Source: Mycobacterium sp. URHB0044
GTDB taxonomy: Bacteria > Actinomycetota > Actinomycetes > Mycobacteriales > Mycobacteriaceae
Direction: 5' to 3'
Assembly (NCBI RefSeq): GCF_000620625.1
Contig: NZ_KK211157.1
Coordinates: forward strand, 119,804 to 183,803
Length of the DNA stretch: 64,000 nt
Every line of letters begins with the position of its first letter. Position 1 is the stretch's first letter. A program made the translations under genes and the position numbers. The notes beneath the pieces were generated by a model. That model had not been told where the DNA came from and did no database searches. It saw nothing but the letters and a program-made list of their open reading frames with translations. Below, piece after piece: positions 24,787-33,068 of this stretch.

Positions 24787-27573
24787 ATGTCGGGGCCGGA
24801 GCGGGGGCAACGTCTTCGCGGTCGGCAGAGCGAATGCGAGACGCTTCGCAGCCTGATGTCGAGCGTTCGATCCTCCGGCAGCCAGGTGTTGGTGCTGCGC
24901 GGCGAGGCCGGTGTCGGCAAGACCGCATTACTCGAATACACATCGGAACTGGCGATCGGATTCCGCGAGGTGCAGGTCGCCGGCGTCCAGTCCGACATGG
25001 AGCTCGCATTCGCCGGGCTGCAGCAGCTGTGCGCGCCGCTGCTGGATCACCTCGACGAGCTGCCCGAACCACAGCGCGAAGCTCTGAACGTGGCCTTCGG
25101 CCGCGGCGTCGGGGCCACCCCGGACCGCTTCCTGGTCGGTTTGGCGGTGCTGAGCCTGATGGCCGCCGCCGCGAACGACCAACCCCTGCTGTGCGTCATC
25201 GACGACGCACAGTGGCTCGACCAGGTGTCCGTGCAGACGCTGGGCTTCGTCGCGCGCCGCCTGATGGCCGACCCGGTCGCCTTGGTCTTTGCCGTGCGCA
25301 CGACCAGTGGCGAACAGGTCTTGGCCGGCCTTCCCGAACTGGTGCTCAGTGGCCTTTCGGACGACGACGCTCGAGAACTGCTGGACTCCGTGGTCCTCGG
25401 CCGCCTCGACCCACGGGTTCGCGACCGCATCGTGGCTGAGACGCGTGGCGTTCCGCTGGCGCTGCTCGAAGTGCCTCGCAACGTGTCCGCGGCCGAGCTT
25501 GCCGGCGGGTTCTGGAATGCCGCCGCGCGAGCGTCGGCGGGACAGATCGAGGAAGGGTTCGTGCGCCGCATTCAAGCGCTTCCGGAGCCGACGCGGCGGC
25601 TTCTGCTCGTCGCCGCGGCCGAGCCGGTTGGCGACGCCGCATTGTTCCTGCGCGTGGCGGCACACTTGGGCATTGCGGTCGACGCGCTCGCACCCGCGGA
25701 AGCCGCAGGGATGATCGAGTTCGGACCCCGCATGCGTTTTCACCACCCGCTGATGCGCTCGGCAGCCTACCGCGCGGCCGACCTGACCGAACGCAGGGCG
25801 ATCCACCGCGCGCTGGCCGAGGCCACCAATCCGGAGTCCGACCCCGACCGTCGGGCCTGGCATGCCGCAAGTGCGGCAGCGGGACCCGACGATGCGGTGG
25901 CCGCCGAACTGGAAACCTCGGCGGGGCGGGCGCAGACCAGAGGCGGAATCGCCGCGGCGGCAGCGTTTCTCGAGCGCGCGACGGTACTCACGTCCGATCC
26001 GATTCTTCGCGGCGCCAGGGCGATCACCGCAGCGCAAGCCAAGTGGGATGCGGCTGCACCTGCGGCGGCGCACGAGCTCCTCGCGATCGCCGAACTCGGG
26101 CGCCTTTCGGATCTCCAACGGGCCAAGGTCGCCCGGATGCGGGCCCAGATGGAGTTCGCCCGCAGCCGTGCAGGCGAGCCGGGCGCACCTCTGATCAGCG
26201 ACGCCGCGGCGCAACTGCTCACTGCCGCCGACGGTCTCGAGAATCTGGATGACGAACTGGCGCGTGAGACCTATCTCGAGGCGCTCACCGCGGCCATGTA
26301 CGCCGGCCGACTCGGCGAACCCACCGGGCTAACACGGATAGCCCGGGCCGGTCGCGCCGCGGTCGATCGGGTTCCCGAACTGGTGCGACCCGTGGACTTC
26401 CTGTTGAGCGGCATGACCAGCCGGATCCTCGACGGTCCTGGCGCCGGCACCGACCACCTCCGCTCCGCACAGGAGCTGTCGAAGGCCCACGTCCAGAACG
26501 GCGACGGCAAAGCCCTCCACTGGCCGTTCCCGATCGCACAGGAATGCGCCGCGCACGAGCTGTGGGACGACGCGGTCTTGCAACAAGTCGCCACCGACAT
26601 GGTTCGGCGTGCACGCGACACCGGTGCACTGGCCGTGCTGCCGAGAGCGCTCGTCCATCGGGCCGGAGTCCACGTGTACGCGGGCGAATTCGCCACTGCC
26701 GCAGGGCTCATCGACGAGGCGGACGCCATCACCGCGTCGACGGGCCACACGTCAGTCAAATACCACTCCTTGACGTTGGCGGCGTGGCGGGGCAAGGCTG
26801 ACGATGCCACCAATCTGATCGAGGCGGCCACCGCGGACGGAATCGCGCGAGGTGAAGGCAGATTGGTCGGTCTGGCCGGCTATACGTCCGCCGTGCTCTT
26901 CAACGGCCTCGGCCGGTACGAGGAGGCTTTCGCAGCTGCCCGCGAGTGCTGCCGATACGAGGATCTCGGCTTCCACAGTTGGTGCCTCTTCGAGCTCATC
27001 GAAGCCGCGGTACACATCGGCAACCGGAAGGCCGCGGACTCGGCCCTGCCGAGGTTCGAGGAACGGGCGGGCGCGAGCGGGACGGACTGGGGCTTGGGCG
27101 AACTGGCGGCCGCGCGAGCACTCCTCGCCACCAACGAGCACGCTGAAGCCTTGTTCACGGAGGCCATCGAGCGTCTCGATCGCGCTCGTGTCGCGCTACA
27201 GGTCGCCCGTACTCGGTTGTCTTACGGCGAATGGCTGCGGCGCGTGAATCGTCGAAGGGATGCCCGCGAGCAGCTCAACACCGCCTACGAGATGTACACC
27301 CAAATGGGCGCTGCAGGCTTCGCGGAACGGGCCCGCCGCGAGCTGGCCGCGACCGGGGAGAAGGTGCGCAAGCAACCGGTGAGCTCCGGCGGGGAGCTGA
27401 CGGCCCAGGAGTCGCAGATCGCCCGCTTGGCGGGCGACGGGCTGACCAATCAGGAGATCGGTGCGCAGCTGTTCATCAGCACCCACACCGTCGAGTGGCA
27501 CCTGCGGAAGGTCTTCGTCAAGCTCGGCATCACCTCACGCAGGCAGCTGCGCACCATTTCCTGGGCGAGCTAG
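24787..27573 (+). CDS. LuxR-family regulator with N-terminal AAA ATPase (LAL type), copy 2
   Basis: A 928-residue paralogue of the preceding gene, alignable along its whole length. The shared elements are opening RGRQSECETLRSLMSSVRS, Walker A GEAGVGKTALLEY, Walker B CVIDDAQWLD, the TPR-like middle, and the same C-terminal HTH. I chose ATG 24787 (MSGPERGQRLRGR); the frame opens at a GTG nine bases earlier. The TPR-like region differs most from copy 1 (for example in the stretch around residue 480-600), which suggests different signals. A stretch of 98 bases over the HTH (27439-27536) is identical to copy 1 (24522-24619). Confidence 0.9.
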   Translation: MSGPERGQRLRGRQSECETLRSLMSSVRSSGSQVLVLRGEAGVGKTALLEYTSELAIGFREVQVAGVQSDMELAFAGLQQLCAPLLDHLDELPEPQREALNVAFGRGVGATPDRFLVGLAVLSLMAAAANDQPLLCVIDDAQWLDQVSVQTLGFVARRLMADPVALVFAVRTTSGEQVLAGLPELVLSGLSDDDARELLDSVVLGRLDPRVRDRIVAETRGVPLALLEVPRNVSAAELAGGFWNAAARASAGQIEEGFVRRIQALPEPTRRLLLVAAAEPVGDAALFLRVAAHLGIAVDALAPAEAAGMIEFGPRMRFHHPLMRSAAYRAADLTERRAIHRALAEATNPESDPDRRAWHAASAAAGPDDAVAAELETSAGRAQTRGGIAAAAAFLERATVLTSDPILRGARAITAAQAKWDAAAPAAAHELLAIAELGRLSDLQRAKVARMRAQMEFARSRAGEPGAPLISDAAAQLLTAADGLENLDDELARETYLEALTAAMYAGRLGEPTGLTRIARAGRAAVDRVPELVRPVDFLLSGMTSRILDGPGAGTDHLRSAQELSKAHVQNGDGKALHWPFPIAQECAAHELWDDAVLQQVATDMVRRARDTGALAVLPRALVHRAGVHVYAGEFATAAGLIDEADAITASTGHTSVKYHSLTLAAWRGKADDATNLIEAATADGIARGEGRLVGLAGYTSAVLFNGLGRYEEAFAAARECCRYEDLGFHSWCLFELIEAAVHIGNRKAADSALPRFEERAGASGTDWGLGELAAARALLATNEHAEALFTEAIERLDRARVALQVARTRLSYGEWLRRVNRRRDAREQLNTAYEMYTQMGAAGFAERARRELAATGEKVRKQPVSSGGELTAQESQIARLAGDGLTNQEIGAQLFISTHTVEWHLRKVFVKLGITSRRQLRTISWAS

Positions 27574-27610
27574 CCGAGGTGCGTACTTCCTAAAGCCGTC
27601 ACCCCTGACC

Positions 27611-27630
27611 CCGTAGTGCACTCACTACGG
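27611..27630. promoter_or_regulatory. Inverted repeat upstream of the ECF sigma gene
   Basis: CCGTAGTG (27611-27618) and CACTACGG (27623-27630) form a perfect 8-bp inverted repeat with a 4-base spacer. A further half-site, AGTGACTACGG, follows at about 27634-27644. It lies about 40 bp after the LAL stop codon and 91 bp before the sigma factor start. It may be an operator for the sigma operon or a short terminator for the LAL pair. The extra half-site and the lack of a T-tract favour an operator. Confidence 0.4.
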
Positions 27631-27720
27631 ACTAGTGACTACGGGTTTCCAAGGGTCCGCATCGAGTCCCCAACCTCCAGGCTGAATTCATCAGCCATTC
27701 CCCACACTGGAGGGTTCACC

Positions 27721-28329
27721 ATGAACGTCGTAACCAGCGGCGATCCGTCCGATTCGGAACTCGCCGCGCGCTTCGCCCGCGAGGCCGAGCCCCTGTTCGA
27801 CGTGCTCGCGCGTGGAGCCCGGCGCCTCACCCGTAACGACGCCGACGCCGAGGACCTGCTGCAGGACGCCCTGCTGCACGCCTACGCCGGGTTCCGCACC
27901 TACCGGGAGGGCACCAACCTCAAGGCGTGGCTCTTCCGGATCCTCTACAACCGGTGGGTCAGCACGCACCGCACCAAGCAACGGCGCCCAGCGGAGGTTT
28001 CGGTGGACGACGTCACCGAACGGGACCTGGCCGACAGCGCGGCCCGCGTGCCTGCGGGGCTGCGCTCCGCGGAGTCGGAGGTCCTGGACGCGTTGCCGCA
28101 CGGCGACATCAAGGAGGCCATGGACAACCTGCCCGAGGGGTTTCGGGAGGCGGTGTACTTCGCCGACGTCCAGGGCTACACCTACGCGGAAACCGCAGCG
28201 ATGCTCGGCATCCCGCTGGGCACGGTCATGTCGCGGGTCTCCCGTGGCCGCAAACGGCTGCGCATCGCACTGGCGCACGCCGCCCCAACCCGTGGCGGTC
28301 TGGCCACGGCCGAACCACGCATCGCTTAG
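27721..28329 (+). CDS. ECF RNA polymerase sigma factor, SigH-like
   Basis: A 202-residue extracytoplasmic-function sigma factor. Region 2 (about residues 20-90) contains DAEDLLQDALLHAYAGFRTY and KAWLFRILYNRWVSTHR. Region 4 (about 125-190) contains PEGFREAVYFADVQGYTYAE and an HTH ending GTVMSRVSRGRKRLR. The closest mycobacterial group is SigH/RpoE-like. The start ATG 27721 has GGAGGG at 27709-27714; the frame opens upstream but without support. No zinc-binding anti-sigma gene (RshA-like, HxxxCxxC) follows. An SDR gene starts 10 bp downstream. Confidence 0.9.
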   Translation: MNVVTSGDPSDSELAARFAREAEPLFDVLARGARRLTRNDADAEDLLQDALLHAYAGFRTYREGTNLKAWLFRILYNRWVSTHRTKQRRPAEVSVDDVTERDLADSAARVPAGLRSAESEVLDALPHGDIKEAMDNLPEGFREAVYFADVQGYTYAETAAMLGIPLGTVMSRVSRGRKRLRIALAHAAPTRGGLATAEPRIA

Positions 28330-28338
28330 GAGTCTGGA

Positions 28339-29061
28339 ATGGAATTGGCCTACAAGACGGCATTGATCACCGGCGGAACGGCGGGCATCGGGCTGGCGTG
28401 TGCGACGCTACTGGCACGCGAAGGTGCCTCGGTCATCATCACCGGCCGGGACGCCGAGCGCGGCAAGGCGGCGGCCGCGGCAATCGACGGCACCGTGCGC
28501 TTCGTTCAGACGGACCTGTCGGACATCGACGCAGTGAATTCGCTTGTCCAGCAAGCGGGTAGCGTCGATATCCTGGTCAACAACGCCGCCAGCTTCCCGG
28601 CGGCGCTGACGGTGGACCAGGCGGTCGCGTCGTTCGAGAGGACGTTCAACACCAACGTCCGCGGCAGCTACTTCCTGACCGCGGCACTGGTGCCGGGAAT
28701 GCTCGAGCGCGGTCACGGCAGCATCATCAACGTCACGAGCATGGTCGCGTCGAAGGGCGTCCCGGGCGCCGGTGCGTACAGCGCCTCCAAGGCCGCGGTG
28801 GAATCGCTCACCCGCACCTGGGCCGCGGAGTTCGGTGCCCATGGCGTCCGGGTCAACAGTATCGCCCCCGGTCCCACCAAAACCGAAGGCGTCGAGGCGG
28901 AATGGGGCGAGACCAACGAGGAGCTCGGCCGCTCTCTGCCGTTGGGGCGAACCGCCAGACCCGAGGAGATCGCGGAGGCCGTGCTGTTTCTCGCCTCGCC
29001 CCGTTCGAGTTTCGTCACCGGATCGACGCTGCACGTCGACGGTGGCGGCACGGCGATCTAA
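28339..29061 (+). CDS. Classical short-chain dehydrogenase (FabG-like)
   Basis: A 240-residue classical SDR with cofactor motif TGGTAGIG, LVNNAAS (second Gly of NNAG replaced by Ala-Ser), active-site serine in INVTSMVAS, and YSASK. The C-terminal segment PLGRTARPEEIAEAVLFLAS and VDGGGTAI are typical of FabG-like enzymes. It begins 10 bp after the sigma factor stop, so it is probably co-transcribed with it. NAD(P) preference and substrate are not determinable. Confidence 0.9.
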   Translation: MELAYKTALITGGTAGIGLACATLLAREGASVIITGRDAERGKAAAAAIDGTVRFVQTDLSDIDAVNSLVQQAGSVDILVNNAASFPAALTVDQAVASFERTFNTNVRGSYFLTAALVPGMLERGHGSIINVTSMVASKGVPGAGAYSASKAAVESLTRTWAAEFGAHGVRVNSIAPGPTKTEGVEAEWGETNEELGRSLPLGRTARPEEIAEAVLFLASPRSSFVTGSTLHVDGGGTAI

Positions 29062-29115
29062 ATCGACAGCCATCTAAACCACGACCATCTAAAACCACGA
29101 AGAAGGGAATGATCG

Positions 29116-29556
29116 ATGCCCACGAAATACGACCCCGAATGGGAAAACGCGATAACGATGGTGCAGGAGGTGCAGCCGCCGTTCATCCCAGAAGCGCCCC
29201 ATGCCATGACGATCATCGTCGAATTCGCGCCTGGCAGTGCGGGTGCCCCGCCACACAAGCATCCGCACGGTCCTGCCTTCGGTCTGGTGCTGGAGGGCGA
29301 AATGCTGTTCGAGCTGGAAGGCCAACCGCCGCGCGTGATCCGCGCCGGGGAAGGGTTCTGGGAGCCGGGCGGTGACGTCATCCACTACTCGGATGCGAAC
29401 AACCGTGACGACGTCAAGCTCCGTTACACCGTCACGATGCTCTGCGTCCCCGGCAAGCCGATGCTCGTCCTGGTCGACGACGAGGAGCTCGCCGCACGCC
29501 AACACCTTCGGGTACCGGCAGGACCGGACGCGTTGACGCCCGTTGGCGGGGAATGA
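29116..29556 (+). CDS. Cupin-domain protein
   Basis: A 146-residue single cupin barrel. Motif 1 (GAPPHKHPHGPAFGLVLEGE) supplies three histidines and a downstream acidic residue for metal binding; motif 2 is GEGFWEPGGDVIHYSDA. The start ATG 29116 has GAAGGGAATG spacing upstream. It lies between an SDR and a ThuA-like gene in the ECF sigma operon. It could be a dioxygenase, an isomerase, or a metal/oxidant-sensing partner of the sigma factor. The sequence does not decide between these, and it lacks an anti-sigma domain. Confidence 0.85.
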   Translation: MPTKYDPEWENAITMVQEVQPPFIPEAPHAMTIIVEFAPGSAGAPPHKHPHGPAFGLVLEGEMLFELEGQPPRVIRAGEGFWEPGGDVIHYSDANNRDDVKLRYTVTMLCVPGKPMLVLVDDEELAARQHLRVPAGPDALTPVGGE

Positions 29557-29562
29557 GTTCCG

Positions 29563-30471
29563 ATGTCCAGGATTCTGCTGCAAACGACGATCGCCGAGCA
29601 TCCCGATGACTGGGACATCAGTCGGTTCTCGCTGCTGACCGCCGAGTTGCGCGCGGCCGGTCACCAGGTGATCGCGCGCAACCTGGTCAACCGGCCCGGC
29701 GACGACCCCGTCCTGAGCCATGTCGATCAACTCGGCTACGACCAGCTGTGGCTGCTGGCCGTCGACGTCGGTGACGGTCTCACCGATGCCGAGGCCGAGG
29801 CGATCGTCAGATTCCGCGAGAACGGTGGCGGGGTGCTCACCGCGCGCGATCACCAGGACCTGGGCTGCTGCCTGTGCAAGCTTGGATCGGTGGGTCTGGT
29901 GAACCAATTCCACGACGCTACGGTCGATCCGAGCACGATGTGCGACGACCAGGACACCCCGACCATCTCGTGGCCGAACTACCACTCCGGCGCCAACGGC
30001 GACTACCAACCGGTGCTCGTCGACGGACCGGTGCACGAGCTGCTGCGCACGACGAGGACCGCCAGCGGTCGCATCGAATGGTTCCCCGCGCATCCGCACG
30101 AGGGCCTGGTGTCGGCGGACGTGCCCTTCGCATCGGTTGTTGCGCAGGGCCGTAGCGCCACTACCGGCCGTCGCTTCAACCTCGCCGTCGTGCTCGGCGG
30201 CGAGTCGACGGTCGAGGGCCGACCGATGGGTCGTGTGGTTGCCGAATCCACGTTCCACCACTTCGCCGACTACAACTGGGATCTCGATCGTGGCGCGCCA
30301 TCATTCGTCTCGGAGCCGCCCGGCACGCAGATCAAGGCCGATCCGTCGCGGCTGGAGATCTTCAAGGACTACGTCCGCAACGTTGCGGCCTGGCTGCAGC
30401 CCGAATCGAGCGTGTCGCACGAGGATGACGACGATCGCACGGCACGACCGGTAGTGAAAGTGCCCACCTAA
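29563..30471 (+). CDS. ThuA/class I glutamine amidotransferase-like protein
   Basis: A 302-residue protein with a flavodoxin-like class I GATase fold: RILLQTTIAEHPDDWDISRF, YDQLWLLAVDVGDGLTDAEA, and FRENGGGVLTARDHQDLG. The last occupies the nucleophile-elbow position, with CCLCKLG after it. C-terminal segments such as GRVVAESTFHHFADYNWDLD resemble ThuA-type proteins. No canonical GATase triad is visible. The start ATG 29563 is 7 bp after the cupin stop. The stop codon lies inside the left arm of the hairpin at 30461-30518. Confidence 0.7.
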   Translation: MSRILLQTTIAEHPDDWDISRFSLLTAELRAAGHQVIARNLVNRPGDDPVLSHVDQLGYDQLWLLAVDVGDGLTDAEAEAIVRFRENGGGVLTARDHQDLGCCLCKLGSVGLVNQFHDATVDPSTMCDDQDTPTISWPNYHSGANGDYQPVLVDGPVHELLRTTRTASGRIEWFPAHPHEGLVSADVPFASVVAQGRSATTGRRFNLAVVLGGESTVEGRPMGRVVAESTFHHFADYNWDLDRGAPSFVSEPPGTQIKADPSRLEIFKDYVRNVAAWLQPESSVSHEDDDDRTARPVVKVPT

Positions 30472-30518
30472 CAGCGACTTTCTAGTCGGCGACAGCGAAA
30501 GTCGCTGTGAGGTGGGCA
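30461..30518. terminator. Near-perfect 22-bp hairpin between convergent genes
   Basis: Arms 30461-30482 and 30497-30518 are complementary at 21 of 22 positions with a 14-base loop. The left arm contains the TAA stop of the ThuA-like gene (30469-30471). On the plus strand the stem is followed by AAAAAG rather than T residues; on the minus strand it is preceded by a T-run. It separates the convergent ThuA-like and Lon-like genes and probably stops transcription from both sides. Confidence 0.6.
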
Positions 30519-30577
30519 AAAAGTGTGGTTGCCGCGCCGGTGGATGGCGCTGGTGCGATCACGGCTGCCTCGCACCC

Positions 30578-31225
30578 CTAGTCCGGGCTACCGCCTTCGG
30601 CGAGTTGGAACTCGACCATCGCCGCCACCGTCTCGACGGCGTCGCGCAAGGCATCCAGCCGTGCGGCGGCGCTGGGTGCGGCGAGCACCGAATACCGGTC
30701 CGCCTGACCCATCGGCACGCGGGATGCCAAGGTGTACAACCGCTTTCCCGCATCGTCGCCCGGTTCCGCCTCGCCGATCAGTTCCTGACGGGGTGGCAGC
30801 TGCGCACTCTTCGACGCCGCGATCCGCTCGAACACCTCCATCAATCGATCCTCGACGACGCCGATGTCCTCCCCCGTGACCGTCGCTCCCTGCTCATCCG
30901 GCCACGGCTCGACGGTCGCCTTCGGATACGGATCGTCGTCGAGCCATGACGTCACCCGGATGCGTTCCCGCATCCGGCAATCCAGCCGATAGCGTCCCTC
31001 ACCGAAGTCCTGGTACTCGACGATGCGGGCCATCGAACCGATGTCGAGCCGGGCATCACCTCCGCCGACCTCGCGGCCCGCGGCAATCAACACGACCCCG
31101 AACTCCCGGTCCCCATCCAGGCAGTCCCGGACCAGCGCGCCGTACCGCGGTTCGAAGATGCGCAGCGGGAGTTCCTCACCGGGCAGCCGCACCGACTCCA
31201 GTGGGAACATCGGCCGCGTGATCAC
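30578..31225 (-). CDS. Lon protease N-terminal-like domain protein (Rv0434-like)
   Basis: A 215-residue protein consisting only of the LON substrate-binding (PUA-like) domain: PMFPLESVRLPGEELPLRIF, EPRYGALVRDCL, GDREFGVVLIAAGREVG, then a helical tail. There is no ATPase or protease part. Such stand-alone domains are common in actinobacteria, and their role is not established. It overlaps the upstream YbdK-type ligase by 4 bp and matches Rv0434 in order and size. Confidence 0.9.
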   Translation of the reverse strand: MITRPMFPLESVRLPGEELPLRIFEPRYGALVRDCLDGDREFGVVLIAAGREVGGGDARLDIGSMARIVEYQDFGEGRYRLDCRMRERIRVTSWLDDDPYPKATVEPWPDEQGATVTGEDIGVVEDRLMEVFERIAASKSAQLPPRQELIGEAEPGDDAGKRLYTLASRVPMGQADRYSVLAAPSAAARLDALRDAVETVAAMVEFQLAEGGSPD

Positions 31226-32373
31226 AGAACGAGCTCACCGACCAGCGCGTCGACGACGGCGCGCAGATCGCCATCGTGCTCCTCGGCGACGCGGCGCTGT
31301 CGCTGATACGACGCACCCGAGTGGTACAGCGACGACGCCATGGCCAGTTCGTCGGCACAGCCAAGGGACTTGGCGACGGGGTACAGCCGGTTAAGCAGCT
31401 CGTCGAGGTCGTCGGTGACCAGCCGCTCATTGCTGTCGGAGTCGAGGATGATCTCGGCATCCAGGCCGTAACGTGCTGCGCGCCACTTGTTCTCCTGCAC
31501 GTGCCACGGCGGCATGGTCGGCAACTGCTCACCGGCGTCGAGCCTGCGGTCCAGGTCGACGATCAGGCAGTGCGTGAGCGCGACGAGCGCCCCGAGTTCC
31601 TCGATGTTGGACACGCCGTCGAAGACGCGTACCTCGATCGTGCCGAGATGCGGGGACGGCCTGATGTCCCAACGGATCTCGTTCATGTGATCGATGATGC
31701 CGGTCTTCTTCTGATCGTGGACGAAGCGCTCGAAGTGCGACCAGCGTTGGAAGTGGAACGGCAGACCGGCGGTGGGCAGCTGCTGGAACATCATGGCGCG
31801 GTTGCTGGCGTATCCGGTGTCCGCGCCGTCCCAGTACGGTGACGACGCCGACAGCGCCAGCAGGTGCGGGTACTGGTTGAGCAGCGAGGTGATGATGGGC
31901 ATCACCTTGTTCGCCGAGGAGATGCCGACGTGGACGTGCACGCCCCAGATCAGCATCTGCCTGCCCCACCACTGAGTTCGCTTGATCAGTTCGGCGTAGC
32001 GCGGCGCATCGGTCAACTCGGCCGCCGACCACTTCGCGAACGGGTGGGTGCCCGCGCAGAACAACTCCATGCCGCGTTCGCGCACGATGGGCCGGACGAT
32101 GCCCAGCGTGCCGCGCAGATCGGCCATCGCCTCGCCGGCGTTGTCGCAGATGCCGGTGACCACTTCGACAGTGTTGCGCAGCAATTCCTTGTGCACGTGC
32201 GGAGTTTCGCCTATCTCGGCGATGACGGCCGCGGCCTCGTTGCTCAGATCACGGGTGTCACGGTCGACGAGAGCGAACTCCCACTCGACGCCGACCGTCG
32301 GCCGCGGTGATCGGTTGAAGGCGATGTGGTCCGGCCGCTGCCCGGCCCGTGCCCTACGGGCCGGATATGACAC
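31222..32373 (-). CDS. Carboxylate-amine ligase, YbdK/GCS2 family (Rv0433-like)
   Basis: A 383-residue GCS2-family ligase. The N-terminal TVGVEWEFALVD, IWGVHVHVGI, SSPYWDGADTGYASNRA and GTIEVRVFD are family hallmarks of the YbdK type, which has weak glutamate-cysteine ligase activity in E. coli. Actinobacteria use mycothiol instead of glutathione, so the true substrate is uncertain. The open frame runs to 32520 inside sodC. I place the start at GTG 32373 (VSYPARRARAG), which mirrors the N-terminus of Rv0433 and overlaps the sodC stop by 20 bp. Confidence 0.9.
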   Translation of the reverse strand: MSYPARRARAGQRPDHIAFNRSPRPTVGVEWEFALVDRDTRDLSNEAAAVIAEIGETPHVHKELLRNTVEVVTGICDNAGEAMADLRGTLGIVRPIVRERGMELFCAGTHPFAKWSAAELTDAPRYAELIKRTQWWGRQMLIWGVHVHVGISSANKVMPIITSLLNQYPHLLALSASSPYWDGADTGYASNRAMMFQQLPTAGLPFHFQRWSHFERFVHDQKKTGIIDHMNEIRWDIRPSPHLGTIEVRVFDGVSNIEELGALVALTHCLIVDLDRRLDAGEQLPTMPPWHVQENKWRAARYGLDAEIILDSDSNERLVTDDLDELLNRLYPVAKSLGCADELAMASSLYHSGASYQRQRRVAEEHDGDLRAVVDALVGELVL

Positions 32374-33058
32374 CGCACGCGACCCGCTTGCCGGCGTCGC
32401 CGGTCGACATGGTGGTCTCGTCCGGCGGCGGGGTGCCGTTGATCTGCTGGTAGCGCTCCGGCGGGATGTTGGCGAAGTTGTCGGCCTTCTCGTGGATGAT
32501 GATGGCCGTCTTGGCGCCACCGAGAAGGTCCTCGGCGGTGAACGCGTCGGTGGTGGTCACCAGCATCGCGGAGCCGTCCGCACGCACCTGCAGCGAAGTC
32601 AGGTCACCGCTCGCCGGGTGCGCGGTGTGTCCGGCGACCTGGAAGTGGCCACCCGCAGAGTTGAAGTCGCCGGGGGCGCCACCCGTCGGCGCCACCGAGT
32701 TGGCCTCGCACTTGCCTGCCGAATGGACGTGCAGGCCGTGGAAGCCTGGGGTCAGCTGCCCGGGCGAGGTGGTCTTGACGGTGATCGTGGCGTAGCCGCC
32801 GGTGAATTCGAAGTCGGCGGTGGCGACGGTGGTGCCGTCGGGCGACTTGAGGTCGGCGGTGAGCTTCTCGCCGGCGGGCGCAGCCTCGGAATGCCCTTGG
32901 CCTTCACCGGGCGTGCCCGACGGCGCCGGGGAGCCCGTCCATACGGGCGGCGGGGTACCGGTCTCCGTGGCGACGGGCTCGTTGGGGCTGCACGCAACGG
33001 CGACCGGGACGACGAGCGCCACAGCGGCGAGTAGACGAAGCGGGGCTGAGATCGGCAT
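32354..33058 (-). CDS. sodC: Periplasmic Cu/Zn superoxide dismutase lipoprotein
   Basis: A 234-residue secreted SOD. A signal sequence ends at lipobox VAVAC (Cys23), then a Pro/Gly/Ser linker, then the SOD barrel. HGLHVHSAGKC provides copper-ligand histidines and one cysteine of the disulphide; GGHFQVAGHTAHPASGDL supplies further metal ligands; AIIIHEKADNF and GDAGKRVACGVI complete the domain. It dismutates superoxide outside the membrane, which protects against oxidative bursts. Order with Rv0433 and virR matches Rv0432. Confidence 0.96.
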   Translation of the reverse strand: MPISAPLRLLAAVALVVPVAVACSPNEPVATETGTPPPVWTGSPAPSGTPGEGQGHSEAAPAGEKLTADLKSPDGTTVATADFEFTGGYATITVKTTSPGQLTPGFHGLHVHSAGKCEANSVAPTGGAPGDFNSAGGHFQVAGHTAHPASGDLTSLQVRADGSAMLVTTTDAFTAEDLLGGAKTAIIIHEKADNFANIPPERYQQINGTPPPDETTMSTGDAGKRVACGVISGP

Positions 33059-33068
33059 GCCGGAGAGC

